The notes beneath the pieces were generated by a model. It was given only the letters and a program-made list of their open reading frames with translations, made no database searches and had not been told where the DNA came from. From Bradyrhizobium sp. SZCCHNS1050 (GTDB lineage: Bacteria > Pseudomonadota > Alphaproteobacteria > Rhizobiales > Xanthobacteraceae): a stretch of DNA of 64,000 nucleotides. Position numbers and translations under genes: made by a program. The stretch's first letter is position 1, and each line of letters begins with the position of its first letter. This document shows positions 17,075 through 26,722 of this stretch, piece after piece. The DNA is taken from contig NZ_JAUETR010000002.1 of NCBI RefSeq assembly GCF_032484785.1, positions 1,591,290-1,655,289 on the forward strand, given 5' to 3'.

Positions 17075-17440
17075 ATGAAGCTTCCAGGACCGGATCATCC
17101 GATCACCGTCACCCCCAATCCGAAACGCGTACGGGTGATCGCCGACGGCGTCGTGATTGCCGACACCACCCGCGCGTTGACGCTCAAGGAAGCGAGCTAC
17201 CCCGCGGTTCAATACGTGCCGCGGGCCGACGCCAACATGGCGGCCTTGCACAAGACTGATCGTGTCACCCATTGTCCGTACAAGGGGGATGCGAGCTATT
17301 TCAGCGTCATCGCCAACGGCAAGACATTGGACAATGCGATCTGGAGCTACGAGGCGCCCTTCCCGGCGATGACCGAGATCTCGGGCCACCTGGCGTTCTA
17401 TCCGGACAAGGTACGGATCGAGGAGGTCGCAGCTGATTGA
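17075..17440 (+). CDS. DUF427 domain protein
   Basis: The 121-residue protein matches the DUF427 family: YPAVQYVPRADANMA, RVTHCPYKGDASYF and the ending HLAFYPDKVRIEE. These are small single-domain cytoplasmic proteins of unknown function. Length is normal. It lies between bolA (divergent) and the DUF1328 gene (convergent). Confidence 0.9.
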   Translation: MKLPGPDHPITVTPNPKRVRVIADGVVIADTTRALTLKEASYPAVQYVPRADANMAALHKTDRVTHCPYKGDASYFSVIANGKTLDNAIWSYEAPFPAMTEISGHLAFYPDKVRIEEVAAD

Positions 17441-17522
17441 ACTGCGGTGACAGCCCGCCGCGCGGCCGGCACGAGGCCCATACCGGCGCGGCGGTCGTTT
17501 CGGTCACTGACCTGATGGCGTG

Positions 17523-17696
17523 CTACACTCTGAAAATCGTAAGCCCGAGAATCAGCAGCACGAGGAAGATCACCAGGAAGATATAGAACAGGATCCGCGC
17601 AATGTCGGCGGAAGCTGCCGAGATGCCGGTGAAGCCGAGAATACCGGCCACCACCGAGATCACGAAGAACAGCAGCGCCCATTTGAGAATAGTCAC
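17523..17696 (-). CDS. DUF1328 small membrane protein (YtjA-like)
   Basis: The 57-residue product begins at a GTG (17696) preceded by GGAGG and consists of two hydrophobic segments, [17 protein letters not shown] and [20 protein letters not shown]. This is the whole DUF1328 family, usually 55-60 residues. A longer open frame reaching 18089 is rejected, since only this part resembles a protein. A perfect EcfG promoter lies 46 bp upstream, so expression in stress and stationary phase is expected. Confidence 0.88.
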
Positions 17697-17741
17697 GGTA
17701 TGGTCCTCCGGTTCTGCGCCGCGCCGGCGCGGCGCCTCACT

Positions 17742-17766
17742 AACGATGACGCGGGGAACCGGTTCC
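17742..17766 (-). promoter_or_regulatory. EcfG-type stress promoter for the DUF1328 gene
   Basis: On the minus strand GGAAC (17766-17762), 16 bp, CGTT (17745-17742). The spacing and both hexamer cores are identical to those upstream of egtB. Confidence 0.75.
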
Positions 17767-18130
17767 TTCGGCCATCGGTCCCGGTGCCGAAGAAATGCGC
17801 AACCCACGACAGTCCCGGCCGTAACTTCGTAGGTCGTCGGTTCGTAAGGATATCCGGAGCGGAAATCGGCAGAGTGTGTGAGAAACCGGCTTGCGGACCG
17901 CGGCACTTGCTGATTTGCAGCACCAACGACGACATCTGGTAGTCCGGCGCCGTCATTCGCTCGCTTTTGGGCGACTCCAGCGAATGGCGGTGCCAGAGGG
18001 TCACACGAGCTCATCCACTCATTCCAGCTCGCGCAGCCTTGGACGACGTTTGCATGACGCCCCGCGGCGAAGGGGGATGCGAACGTCACATCCGCTGCAC
18101 GGGCCGGGCAGCAGCGACGCCGGGGGGCGT
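17767..18130. other. Intergenic stretch, no gene recognised
   Basis: Apart from a short inverted repeat built on CATTCGCT/AGCGAATG (about 17955-17990), nothing is seen. Open frames here lack family similarity. Confidence 0.5.
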
Positions 18131-19327
18131 ATGGTCATATCGGTTACACAATCGGCGGCGGCCGCAAAGGTCGAGCTTCAGGCCCGCCCGCGCGCTCGGG
18201 CACGCAACGCCGCGCTCGATCACGCCCGGACATTCCTGACGCTGGTGGTGCTGCTCCACCACGCCGTGATTCCCTATACCTATTTCGGGCACACCGATCC
18301 GACGTCCTTCCTCGGTTTCGACGCCATCGTGCTGGCCACCGACAGCTTCTTCATGGCCATGTTCTTCTTTCTGTCGGGCCTGTTCGTGTGGTCGGGCCTT
18401 GCCCACAAGTCGACGCTGCAGTTCCTGCGTGACCGGCTATTGCGCCTTGGCCTGCCCTTCGCCATCGCGGCCCTGACCGTCATTCCGCTTGCCTATTACG
18501 CGATCGAGCTGCGCGCCAATCCCGACGCCCGCTTCGCTTCCTTCTGGTGGAAGACGGTCACGGTCGGCCCATGGCCGAGCGGGCCGATCTGGTTCATCTG
18601 GGTGCTGCTGGCGTTCGACACCTCGGCAGCCCTTTTGTACCGCGTCTCGCCCCGCCTGCTGGATCCGATCAATCGGCTGTCGCAGCGCGCCTTCGAGCAT
18701 CCGCGCGACTTCTTCTTCGTCTTCCTGCTGATCACGGGCGGGCTCTACATCCCGTCCCGGCTCTATTTCGGCCCGACGTTGTGGTTCGAGGCAGGGCCGC
18801 TCTCGGTGCAGGCCAGCCGCGTCTTGCTCTACGCCGCCTATTTCTACGTCGGGGCTGGCATCGGCTCGGCCAATTTCGAACGCGGCCTGCTGGCCGCAGA
18901 AGGGCAGATGTCGCAGCGCGGACTCGGGGCCTGGATCGTGGTCACGCTCGTGCCCTATGCGCTGCTCTGGGTGCTCATCACGATCAAGCGCCAAGTGCTG
19001 GGCAATCCGCCCGTGTTGCCGCAATGGTACGAGGCGGCCTATGGCTTCTTGTTCGTCATCTTCAGCGCCGCGATCCTGTTTGCGATCCTGTCCTACTTCC
19101 TGAACAACCGCCGCTCGGAATTCTCCGTGCTCGATCGCATGCAGGCCGATGCCTATGGCATGTTCCTGGTGCACTATCCGATCGTGCTGTGGATCCAGTA
19201 CTGGCTGTTCGACTTCGGCCTGCCAGCCATCGCCAAGGCGACGATCGCCTTTGTCGGCAGCATGCTGCTGAGCTGGGGCGCGACCTGGGTGCTCAGGCAG
19301 ATTCCGGGGGCGAAGAACGTGTTGTAG
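18131..19327 (+). CDS. Acyltransferase 3 family membrane protein (OpgC/OafA-like)
   Basis: The 398-residue integral membrane protein has about ten hydrophobic segments and the family opening [20 protein letters not shown] (about residue 25), which contains the conserved catalytic-type histidine. The pattern FFLSGLFVW and the end [14 protein letters not shown] are typical. Members acylate glycans or lipids at the inner membrane, for example succinylating periplasmic glucans (OpgC). ATG 18131 follows a GGGGGG run; an earlier start at 17891 lacks similarity. No sugar genes are adjacent, so the acceptor is unknown. Confidence 0.82.
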   Translation: MVISVTQSAAAAKVELQARPRARARNAALDHARTFLTLVVLLHHAVIPYTYFGHTDPTSFLGFDAIVLATDSFFMAMFFFLSGLFVWSGLAHKSTLQFLRDRLLRLGLPFAIAALTVIPLAYYAIELRANPDARFASFWWKTVTVGPWPSGPIWFIWVLLAFDTSAALLYRVSPRLLDPINRLSQRAFEHPRDFFFVFLLITGGLYIPSRLYFGPTLWFEAGPLSVQASRVLLYAAYFYVGAGIGSANFERGLLAAEGQMSQRGLGAWIVVTLVPYALLWVLITIKRQVLGNPPVLPQWYEAAYGFLFVIFSAAILFAILSYFLNNRRSEFSVLDRMQADAYGMFLVHYPIVLWIQYWLFDFGLPAIAKATIAFVGSMLLSWGATWVLRQIPGAKNVL

Positions 19328-19344
19328 GACGGTCCTGCCTCCTC

Positions 19345-19432
19345 CGTCATTGCGAGGAGCGCAGCGACGACGCAATCCAGACCGCATCCGCGGATGGCGG
19401 TCCTGGATTGCTACGCTGCGCCCGCAATGACG
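19345..19432. repeat. REP-like palindrome (CGTCATTGCGAG type)
   Basis: The ends CGTCATTGCGAGGAGCG and CGCCCGCAATGACG pair, as do inner GCAATCCAG arms. It lies between convergent genes and may end transcription both ways. Confidence 0.75.
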
Positions 19433-19517
19433 CTGGGCGAGGCCAACGCTTTCACGACGAACTCCGTCGTCGTTTGCCAGCGTGCCTGACCGTGACCGCC
19501 GCGGCGTGCGTCCGGGG

Positions 19518-21728
19518 TCAGGCGGCTGACCCGCCCATGTATTTGGGCAGCCAGCTTTCGAATCCCGTCTTGAGCGCGGCGACCTCGACGGCACCATCGC
19601 CGGCGATCGCCAGCGCAGTGCCGCCTGTCGTGCCGATGCGCGTGCACGGCACGCCGGCGCCGCGCATCTTGGCCAGCACGCGGCCAGCCTCGGTCTCCGG
19701 CACCGTCACGAGATAGCGCGCCTGGTCCTCGCCGAACCAATAGGCATGCGGCACGATCGAGGCAGGCGCGGCCAGCAGCCGCGCGCCGATGCCGGAGGCC
19801 ATTGCCATCTCGGCGAGCGCGACGAGCAGACCACCGTCGGCCAGATCATGCGCAGCTGTCGCCGTGCCCGCATGGATCATGCCGCGGACGACATCGCCGA
19901 TGCGCTTCTCGGCGGCGAGGTCGACAGGCGGCGGAGCGCCCTCCTCCCGGCCGCAGACGTCGCGCAAGTAGACCGACTGGCCGAGCCAGCCATGGGTCTC
20001 GCCGATCAACAGGATCGCCTCGCCCTCGGCCTTGAAGGCGATGCTCGCCGACTTGGTGAAATCATCGAGCAGGCCGACGCCGCCGATCGAGGGCGTCGGC
20101 AGGATCGCGCGGCCGTTGGTCTCGTTGTAGAGCGAGACGTTCCCGGAGACGACGGGGAAGTCGAGCGCGCGGCAGGCCTCCGAAATGCCTTTCAGGCAGC
20201 CGACGAACTGGCCCATGATCTCGGGCCGCTCCGGGTTGCCGAAATTGAGATTGTCGGTGATCGCAAGCGGCCGGCCACCGACCGCGGTGATGTTGCGCCA
20301 GGCTTCGGCGACGGCCTGCTTGCCACCCTCGAAAGGATCGGCCTCGCAATAGCGGGGCGTGACGTCGACGGTGAGCGCAAGCCCCTTCGGGCCATCCTGC
20401 ACGCGCACCACGGCGGCATCGCCGCCCGGCCGCTGCACGGTGTTGCCGAGGATCACATGGTCGTACTGCTCCCAGATCCAGCGCTTGGAGCACAGATCGG
20501 GCGTTGCGATGAGCTTCTCCAGGGCCGGGATGATGTCCAGGGGCGGCTTGACCTCGCGGGCATGGATCACCGGCAGCGCCGACGAGGCCACGTGCGGGCG
20601 GTCGTACAGCGGCGCCTCGTCGCCGAGCTCCTTGATCGGCAGGTCGGCCATGACGTCGCCGCCATGCTTCACCACGAACCGCTTGCTCGGCGTGGTGTAG
20701 CCGACCACCGCGAAATCGAGCCCCCATTTGCGGAAGATCGCTTCCGCCTCCTTCTCCTTCTCCGGCTTCAGCACCATGAGCATGCGCTCCTGGCTCTCGG
20801 AGAGCATCATCTCGTAGGCGCTCATGCCGATCTCGCGGGTCGGCACGGCATCGAGATCGAGATCGACGCCGAGGTCGCCCTTGGCGCCCATCTCGACCGC
20901 CGAGCAGGTCAGGCCGGCCGCACCCATGTCCTGGATCGCGATCACGCAATCGGCAGCCATGATCTCCAGGCACGCCTCCAGCAGCAGCTTCTCGGCGAAG
21001 GGGTCGCCGACCTGCACCGTCGGGCGCTTCTCCTCCGAGGAATCGTCGAACTCGGCCGAGGCCATCGAGGCGCCGTGGATGCCGTCGCGGCCGGTCTTGG
21101 AGCCGAGATAGACGATCGGCATGTTCACGCCGGAAGCCGCCGCATAGAAGATCTTGTCGGCGTCGGCGAGGCCGACCGCCATGGCGTTGACCAGGATATT
21201 GCCGTCATAGCGGGTGTGGAAGCGGGTCTGACCGCCGACCGTCGGAACGCCAAACGAGTTGCCATAGCCGCCGATGCCGGCCACCACCCCGGACACCAGA
21301 TGCCGGGTCTTGGGATGCTCCGGCGCGCCGAACGACAGCGCGTTCAGGCACGCGATCGGGCGTGCGCCCATGGTGAACACGTCGCGCAGGATGCCGCCGA
21401 CGCCGGTGGTCGCACCCTGATACGGCTCGATGTAGCTCGGGTGGTTGTGGCTCTCCATCTTGAACACGACGGCCTGGCCGTCGCCGATGTCGATCACGCC
21501 GGCGTTTTCGCCGGGGCCCTGGATCACCCAGGGCGCCTTGGTCGGCAGTCCCTTGAGATGGATGCGGGACGACTTGTACGAGCAGTGCTCGTTCCACATC
21601 GCCGAGAAGATGCCGAGCTCGGTGAAGGTCGGCACCCGCCCGATCAGCTTCAGGATGCGCTCATATTCATCGGGCTTCAGCCCGTGGGCGGCGACGAGCT
21701 CGGGGGTGATCTGCGGTTCATTGCGCAT
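19518..21728 (-). CDS. purL: Phosphoribosylformylglycinamidine synthase, large subunit
   Basis: The 736-residue enzyme converts FGAR to FGAM in purine synthesis, working with PurQ (glutaminase) and PurS (both at 31356-32487). The short PurL type is confirmed by length and by [20 protein letters not shown] near residue 43, [20 protein letters not shown], and the GGxxG loops such as [10 protein letters not shown]. The start at 21728 ([12 protein letters not shown]) follows AAAGG; the frame extends to 21905 but without family similarity. Ten kilobases of unrelated genes separate it from purQ. Confidence 0.96.
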   Translation of the reverse strand: MRNEPQITPELVAAHGLKPDEYERILKLIGRVPTFTELGIFSAMWNEHCSYKSSRIHLKGLPTKAPWVIQGPGENAGVIDIGDGQAVVFKMESHNHPSYIEPYQGATTGVGGILRDVFTMGARPIACLNALSFGAPEHPKTRHLVSGVVAGIGGYGNSFGVPTVGGQTRFHTRYDGNILVNAMAVGLADADKIFYAAASGVNMPIVYLGSKTGRDGIHGASMASAEFDDSSEEKRPTVQVGDPFAEKLLLEACLEIMAADCVIAIQDMGAAGLTCSAVEMGAKGDLGVDLDLDAVPTREIGMSAYEMMLSESQERMLMVLKPEKEKEAEAIFRKWGLDFAVVGYTTPSKRFVVKHGGDVMADLPIKELGDEAPLYDRPHVASSALPVIHAREVKPPLDIIPALEKLIATPDLCSKRWIWEQYDHVILGNTVQRPGGDAAVVRVQDGPKGLALTVDVTPRYCEADPFEGGKQAVAEAWRNITAVGGRPLAITDNLNFGNPERPEIMGQFVGCLKGISEACRALDFPVVSGNVSLYNETNGRAILPTPSIGGVGLLDDFTKSASIAFKAEGEAILLIGETHGWLGQSVYLRDVCGREEGAPPPVDLAAEKRIGDVVRGMIHAGTATAAHDLADGGLLVALAEMAMASGIGARLLAAPASIVPHAYWFGEDQARYLVTVPETEAGRVLAKMRGAGVPCTRIGTTGGTALAIAGDGAVEVAALKTGFESWLPKYMGGSAA

Positions 21729-21924
21729 GGAGAAATGCCTTTGCCCGTGGGCCGCTGGTCCCTTGAAGCCTGCTTCATAGAAAGATCGCCAGGGCGGGAA
21801 AAGGCCTTTTACGGCCCTATTCCGCCCTGTCCAGAGCTTTGGCCCGGACCGCCAGAAGGGATATTTGCAGATTGGCGACCAATCGGATTTAAGACGGTAA
21901 ATCAACAGTTAAAGGCCCTGACAC

Positions 21925-22407
21925 GTGCACGACCTGTCCCGTTCCGCCTTCGAGAACCGCCCTGGCATCCACATCGCGACCGACGGCGAGTTCGCCGGCT
22001 GGCGGACCTGGATGCGCGACAGCTACGAATCCCACACCGGGCCATTCTGGCACCGGATGGAGGACGATGGCTCGATCCGCTGCGCCTTCCGGGTCGAGAA
22101 GAAGCACCTCAACGGCGGCGGTAACGTCCACGGCGGCTGCCTGATGACCTTCGCCGACTACTGCCTGTTCGCCTTCGCCGCGCCGATCATGCAGGGCCCG
22201 GGTGTCACGGTGTCGTTCTCGTCCGAGTTCCTCGATGCCGCGCGTGAGGGCGAACTGATCGAGGCTACCGGCGAGGTCACCCGCGCCGGCGCCTCGCTGA
22301 TCTTCCTGCGCGGCATGCTGCATTCCGGCCCAAAGCCGCTGTTCTCGTTTTCCGGCACCATCAAGCGCATCAGGCGGCGGACACCGGAGGCGGCGAACTC
22401 GCCGTAG
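21925..22407 (+). CDS. PaaI-like hotdog thioesterase
   Basis: The 160-residue protein has the hotdog-fold block NVHGGCLMTFADYCLFAFAA (about residue 67), where the active-site aspartate normally lies, and the strands VTVSFSSEFLDAAREGELIE and FLRGMLHSG. Such enzymes hydrolyse acyl-CoA thioesters; the substrate cannot be read from sequence. It is divergent from purL, with about 196 bp between start codons. Confidence 0.8.
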   Translation: MHDLSRSAFENRPGIHIATDGEFAGWRTWMRDSYESHTGPFWHRMEDDGSIRCAFRVEKKHLNGGGNVHGGCLMTFADYCLFAFAAPIMQGPGVTVSFSSEFLDAAREGELIEATGEVTRAGASLIFLRGMLHSGPKPLFSFSGTIKRIRRRTPEAANSP

Positions 22408-22441
22408 GGACGGAGCAAGGGGGATCGCGCTCAACTCTCTC

Positions 22442-22620
22442 CGTCATTCCGGGGCATTCGCGCGCAAAATGGCGTAGCCATTTTGAAGCAGCGCGAATGA
22501 GCCCGGAATCCATAATCACAGCCGCAAAATGGTCGAAGAACAGCGCCACGCGCATCCCGCCTCCCAAGACATGCGTGGTTATGGATTCCGGGCTCGCGCT
22601 TCGCGCGCCCCCGGAATGAC
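22442..22620. repeat. Long palindrome (GTCATTCCGGGG type)
   Basis: The ends CGTCATTCCGGGGC and CCCCCGGAATGAC pair, and the inner arms GGAATCCATAATCAC and GTGGTTATGGATTCC pair. Same class as 63907-64000. Confidence 0.8.
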
Positions 22621-22652
22621 GCGCGGAGAAGATGTACCCTGCCGTTGCGGAG

Positions 22653-23408
22653 CTACCCCGCGAGCTGCTTCTCCGCGATCGATATCCACTCGGCCTGCGC
22701 CTTGCGCACATGTCGTGGCGCGCGCTTCATCTGGATCAGCAGCTCGGTGAACACGACCTTGGCCTCATCGATCCGGCCGACTAGCTTGAGCAGCGTGCCG
22801 TAGCGGACCTTCGCCTCGCTGCCCGGCGCATAGTCCAGCAGCGCCTGGTACTCCTCGATGGCCTCATCGGTGCGGCCGGCTTCCTGCAAAGCCCGCGCAT
22901 AGAGCAGATGCGCCTCGGCCGAATTGTAGTCCGGCCAGCTCTTCTGCAGCTCGTCGAGCGTCGCCAGCGCATCCCCTGGGCGGCGGCGCGCGAACTGCGC
23001 CTTGGCCTTGCCGAGCGCGAACAGCGGCTCGTGGCCCATCGGCAGGCTCAGGATGTGATCGTAATGCTGCTCGGCCTCCTCATAACGCCCGACCGCGACG
23101 CATTCCTCGGCCAGCGCCGCGCGGTTGGCGATCGTGTCCGTGATCGCGACACGATCGGACAACTCGCGGTAGTCTTTCTCGGGGTCCAGCTTGTTGGCGA
23201 CGCGCTTGCGCGCCTTCTGGACGTCGTGGCTGCCCAGCCATTCCGGCACCAGTTCGACGACGATGTAGGCGAGCGCGCCGATCATCGGCACCATCAGGAT
23301 GATGAAGGCCCAGGGCTGCAGACGGCCAGTCCGCGACGCATGGTAGATCAGCGAAATGTCGAGCAGCAGTACGACGAGCGCGATAGGCACGGCAGATCCC
23401 CAACTCAC
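22653..23408 (-). CDS. PLDc_N-like membrane anchor with TPR repeats
   Basis: The 251-residue protein starts with two hydrophobic segments (SAVPIALVVLLLDISLIYHA and FIILMVPMIGALAYIVVEL) that resemble the PLDc_N anchor. Residues 95-240 then form about four TPR units, for example AECVAVGRYEEAEQHYDHIL and ALQEAGRTDEAIEEYQALL. It probably acts as a membrane-bound scaffold for protein contacts. Partner genes are not evident. Confidence 0.75.
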   Translation of the reverse strand: MSWGSAVPIALVVLLLDISLIYHASRTGRLQPWAFIILMVPMIGALAYIVVELVPEWLGSHDVQKARKRVANKLDPEKDYRELSDRVAITDTIANRAALAEECVAVGRYEEAEQHYDHILSLPMGHEPLFALGKAKAQFARRRPGDALATLDELQKSWPDYNSAEAHLLYARALQEAGRTDEAIEEYQALLDYAPGSEAKVRYGTLLKLVGRIDEAKVVFTELLIQMKRAPRHVRKAQAEWISIAEKQLAG

Positions 23409-23566
23409 GGCGAGATTTTACACGCCGACGTTGATAGCGTGGCCGGCCAGCCCGGACAATCCCGCGCTCACGCAGGCCGTTGCGGACGATCCCGTTTTGA
23501 CGCATCACGGCCACAGCAGGTTCAATGGACGCACGCCTGTGGCGGCGGCCTCCGCGACGCTCGTAG

Positions 23567-24451
23567 CTAAGCTCCCACGGGGCCCCGGCGAGATTCATCG
23601 AAGCGAAAGAACGCCGAGGGATTGTCGACCAGAAGCCGCTGTCGCGCCGTCTCCGACGGCGCGATCTCGGCCACGAGGTCGGCCAGCACCGCATCGTCCG
23701 GCATTTGTCCCTTGATGTTGACGTGCGGCCAGTCGCTGCCCCACAGCACGCGCTCAGGGGCGTGCGCGGCAAGGCTTCGGGCGAACGGCACAACGTCATG
23801 ATAGGGCGCGCCCTCGCGCGAGATGCGATCGGCACCGCTGAGCTTGATCCAGACCCGCCCGCTGTCGAGCAGGCGACACAGGATCGCCTGACAGGCGCCG
23901 AGATTCCGGCCGAGGTCCGGCCGGGCCATGTGGTCGATCACCATGCGCACCTCGATGGCCGCGATCAGCTCGGCATAGCGGATGAGATCGGCGGCCGTGA
24001 CATGAATGGCGACATGCCAGTCGAACGGCCTCACCAGCGCGAGCACGGCCCGCATGCGCTCCGCCGACGGCGCGCCGCCGAGATGCGCCAGAAAGTTGAA
24101 GCGGGCACCGCAGACGCCGGCTGTATCGAGGCGCGCGACCTCTGCAGCCGTGACCTCCGCGCCGAGCACGGCGACGCCGCGGTAGCGGCCTTCTCCCACG
24201 GCCAGCGCATCGAGCAGCGGGCGATGGTCGCGGCCATGACCCTGGCTGTGGACGATGACCGCGCGATCGATGCCCAGCCGATCGTGCAAACGGCGCAGCG
24301 CCGTTTCCGGCGCGTCCGGCGGCGTGAAGCTGCGATCGTCGGGCAGCGGAAAGCGGTCGAACGGACCGAAGATGTGACAATGCGCATCGCAGGCCCCTGC
24401 CGGCCATGCGCGGGAAACGGCAGCCATGCCCGTGCTCATGGGTTCAGTCAC
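23567..24451 (-). CDS. Amidohydrolase family protein (2-pyrone-4,6-dicarboxylate hydrolase-like)
   Basis: The 294-residue TIM-barrel hydrolase has ACDAHCHIFGP near residue 20 (metal-site HxH), VIHSQGHGRD, VIDHMARPD near 170 and WGSDWPHVNI near 244, the pattern of the LigI/PDC hydrolase branch. These open lactones in aromatic catabolism. Its start overlaps the end of the SDR gene by 8 bp, so the two are translationally coupled. It is the last gene of a four-gene minus-strand operon. The exact lactone is unknown. Confidence 0.82.
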   Translation of the reverse strand: MTEPMSTGMAAVSRAWPAGACDAHCHIFGPFDRFPLPDDRSFTPPDAPETALRRLHDRLGIDRAVIVHSQGHGRDHRPLLDALAVGEGRYRGVAVLGAEVTAAEVARLDTAGVCGARFNFLAHLGGAPSAERMRAVLALVRPFDWHVAIHVTAADLIRYAELIAAIEVRMVIDHMARPDLGRNLGACQAILCRLLDSGRVWIKLSGADRISREGAPYHDVVPFARSLAAHAPERVLWGSDWPHVNIKGQMPDDAVLADLVAEIAPSETARQRLLVDNPSAFFRFDESRRGPVGA

Positions 24452-25250
24452 AGCGGGCGCTCATGCCGCCATCGACAACGATCTCGGTGCCGGTAACGAA
24501 GCGCGCCTCGTCGGAGGCGAGGAACAGCGCGGCGTGGGCGGTGTCGCGGCCGTCGCCCATGAAGCCGAGCGGGATGCGAGCCTGCCGCGTCCGCAGCAGC
24601 GCCGCGACATCGCCGCCGGCGCGCTGCCCGGCGAGGCGCGCCTCGACCATCGGCGTGTGCATCTGGCCAGGCACCACCGTGTTCACGCGCACGCGCTGCG
24701 GGGCATACTGCACGGCAACGACGCGCGAGAACTGGATCACCGCGGCCTTGGCCGAGGCGTAGCCGACCTGCGCCGATCCGGTCCAACGGATGCCCGAGGT
24801 GGAGGCCGTGTTGACGATGGCCCCGCCGCCCTGCGCCGCCATGTGCGGCAGCACCGCCTTGCAGGTGAGGAAGACGCTCTTCACGTTGAGATCGAGCTGC
24901 GCGTCCCAGCCCTGCTCGCTCAGCTCGACCGGGCCTCCCGGCGCCGAGCCGCCGACATTGTTGACCAGAATATCGACGCGGCCGAACGCTGCGATACAGG
25001 CGTCGACCATCGCGGCGACATCCGCCGCATCGGTGACGTCGCAGCGGCGGGCCTGGATGACGCCGCCGTGGTCCCGGGCGCGCGCCAGCGTCTCGTCCAC
25101 GCGGCCGCCATCGCTGTCGACGGCGAGGACCCTGGCGCCCTCGCGCGCGAAGATGACCGCAGCGGCGCGGCCGTTGCCCCAGCCCGGACCGACGCAGCCG
25201 GCACCGGTGATGATCGCGACCTTGCCCTCCAGGCGCTTCGTCATGGTCAT
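24444..25250 (-). CDS. Short-chain dehydrogenase/reductase
   Basis: The 268-residue SDR has the cofactor motif ITGAGCVGPGWGNGRAAA (residue 15 on), the NNVGG block (about 92), the catalytic Ser in NTASTSG (about 146), Tyr-x-x-x-Lys in YASAKAA (about 159), and the C-terminal FVTGTEIVVDGGMSA. The glycine loop is longer than the classic TGxxxGxG and looks like that of SDRs described as glucose 1-dehydrogenase-like. It overlaps the next gene upstream by 4 bp (ATGA). Confidence 0.87.
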   Translation of the reverse strand: MTMTKRLEGKVAIITGAGCVGPGWGNGRAAAVIFAREGARVLAVDSDGGRVDETLARARDHGGVIQARRCDVTDAADVAAMVDACIAAFGRVDILVNNVGGSAPGGPVELSEQGWDAQLDLNVKSVFLTCKAVLPHMAAQGGGAIVNTASTSGIRWTGSAQVGYASAKAAVIQFSRVVAVQYAPQRVRVNTVVPGQMHTPMVEARLAGQRAGGDVAALLRTRQARIPLGFMGDGRDTAHAALFLASDEARFVTGTEIVVDGGMSARCD

Positions 25251-25795
25251 GGCTCCAGCTCCGGCGTCTCGCCATCGGGCAGGCCGATGTCGAACGCGTT
25301 GAGGGTCAGCGCCACCAGCCCGTAGTAGCCGATGATGCCGACGAGATCGACGACGCCGCGCGTGCCGAGGGTTGCGGCCGCCAGCGCGTGCAGATCGTCC
25401 GGCACGCGGCCGCTGGCGAGCAGCAGCCGGGTGTAGTCGTGAACGAGCTTCGCGGCGGGATCGGTGAACTCTGGATCACGCCGTTGCGCGATCGCGTCGA
25501 TGACCGACGGGGCGATGCCCGCCGCGAGCCCATCCCGCTTGTGGGCATACCATTCGACATGCGAGGTCCAGTGCCGTGCCGTCACGAGGATCGCGAGCTC
25601 GGACAGCGCAGGCGGCAATGACGTCTCGTAGCGGGCGAACTCGCCGAGCTTCTGGGCCCGGCGTCCGAGCTCCGGACTGTGCAGCCAGGCCCGCAGCGGC
25701 GCCGGGATCCGGCCGCGCCGGCCGGCGATGGCCTCTTTGGCCACCGCGCGCTGCGTCTCGTCCATCTCGGCCAGGGCAAGGTCCTCGATGCGCAT
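25247..25795 (-). CDS. Carboxymuconolactone decarboxylase family protein
   Basis: The 182-residue protein matches the CMD/AhpD-like fold: PPALSELAILVTARHWTSHVE (shown in part), then EWYAHKRDGLAAGIAPSVID. The Cys-x-x-Cys of peroxidase-type AhpD is absent, so a lactone or decarboxylation role is likelier than redox. The start at 25795 (MRIEDLALAEMDE) is preferred over 25849, whose first 18 residues show no similarity. It overlaps the SDR gene by 4 bp. Confidence 0.82.
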   Translation of the reverse strand: MRIEDLALAEMDETQRAVAKEAIAGRRGRIPAPLRAWLHSPELGRRAQKLGEFARYETSLPPALSELAILVTARHWTSHVEWYAHKRDGLAAGIAPSVIDAIAQRRDPEFTDPAAKLVHDYTRLLLASGRVPDDLHALAAATLGTRGVVDLVGIIGYYGLVALTLNAFDIGLPDGETPELEP

Positions 25796-25808
25796 GCGAT
25801 GCTCCTGG

Positions 25809-26624
25809 TCACGAGGCGCGAGGAATCGGCCGTGTCGCGGGCGTGGCAAGAAAAGCCGTCAGCCGCCCCGCCAGCTCGGCGGGGGCCTGCACCTGCATCA
25901 GATGACCGGCCGTGTCGACGGTCGCGAACGCCGCGCCGGGAATGAGACGGGCGAGCGCCTCGACCTGCGCCTGCGGCCGCAACAGATCATGCGCGCCGGC
26001 AAGCAGCAGACAGCGCTGCCGAACCTCCGCGAGCCGTTCGCGCAGATCGACCTCGGCGAACGCCAGGTTGTTATGGGCATATCCGACCGGATCGTTGCCG
26101 AGGAAGCGGCCGAGATAAGCGAGGTAGGCATTGCGGTCGGTTCGCAGCACCGGCGGATAGGAACGATCGAGCGTATCCGCCGCCACGGCGCGCATGCCGG
26201 CGCGCACGCAGAGCGCGGAGCGCGCCGCCAGATACTGCACGCGACCAGCATCGACGCTGAGGGCCGGCGCGCACAGCGCCAGCGCGCCCACGCGCTGCGG
26301 ATGCGCCAGCGCGAAGCTGACGGCGAGCGCCGCACCGGCGGCGACGCCGGCGATATCGACCGGTCCGTCGGCGCCGAGCGCCCGCAGCAGCCGGTCGAGG
26401 TCGCCGACGTGATCGGCGAAGCCGAACGGCGCGCGCGGCTTTTCCGACAGGCCGGCGCCGCGCAGATCATAGCGCAGCACCCGCAGGTCGTCGGGCAGCT
26501 CTGGCATCAAGGCATCGAAGCTTTCGAGGCTGCCGCCGAGCTCATGCAGCAACACCAGCGTCCTCGCGCCACCGCCGCGCAGCTCATAGCGCAGCGTCAA
26601 GCCGTCGAGATGGATGAAGTTCAT
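25809..26624 (-). CDS. Alpha/beta hydrolase, enol-lactonase-like, without the usual nucleophile
   Basis: The 271-residue protein follows the 3-oxoadipate enol-lactonase pattern: LVLLHELGGSLESFD (oxyanion region), YDLRGAGLS, an acid residue in AGAHDLLRP, and the histidine in DTAGHLMQ. The nucleophile elbow, normally G-x-S-x-G, reads GVAAG (residues 93-97), so Ala95 stands where Ser is expected. Start 26624 (MNFIHLDGLTLRYEL) fits the family; a longer frame does not. First gene of the operon, divergent from the LysR gene. It may be non-hydrolytic or use another mechanism. Confidence 0.8.
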   Translation of the reverse strand: MNFIHLDGLTLRYELRGGGARTLVLLHELGGSLESFDALMPELPDDLRVLRYDLRGAGLSEKPRAPFGFADHVGDLDRLLRALGADGPVDIAGVAAGAALAVSFALAHPQRVGALALCAPALSVDAGRVQYLAARSALCVRAGMRAVAADTLDRSYPPVLRTDRNAYLAYLGRFLGNDPVGYAHNNLAFAEVDLRERLAEVRQRCLLLAGAHDLLRPQAQVEALARLIPGAAFATVDTAGHLMQVQAPAELAGRLTAFLATPATRPIPRAS

Positions 26625-26661
26625 CGGCAAGGCGCCCGTCTCATCGTTGTCGGCGCGCGGT

Positions 26662-26690
26662 TTGACTCGCCCTGGGCCGCTTGCAATAAA
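26662..26690 (+). promoter_or_regulatory. Sigma-70-type promoter for the LysR gene
   Basis: TTGACT (26662-26667), 17 bp, AATAAA (26685-26690). Transcription from here would start near 26697 and would include a GGAGG at 26710-26714, which supports translation starting at 26723. Confidence 0.5.
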
Positions 26691-26722
26691 CTGCGGCGGG
26701 CAGCGGCGCGGAGGACACGGCC

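Noticed and set aside
17523..18089. A 188-residue version of the DUF1328 protein
   Set aside because: Only the last 57 residues match the family, and the GTG with GGAGG and the EcfG promoter define the short form.
19746..22124. A 792-codon open frame antisense to purL
   Set aside because: purL matches its family over full length, and the antisense product is a composition artefact.
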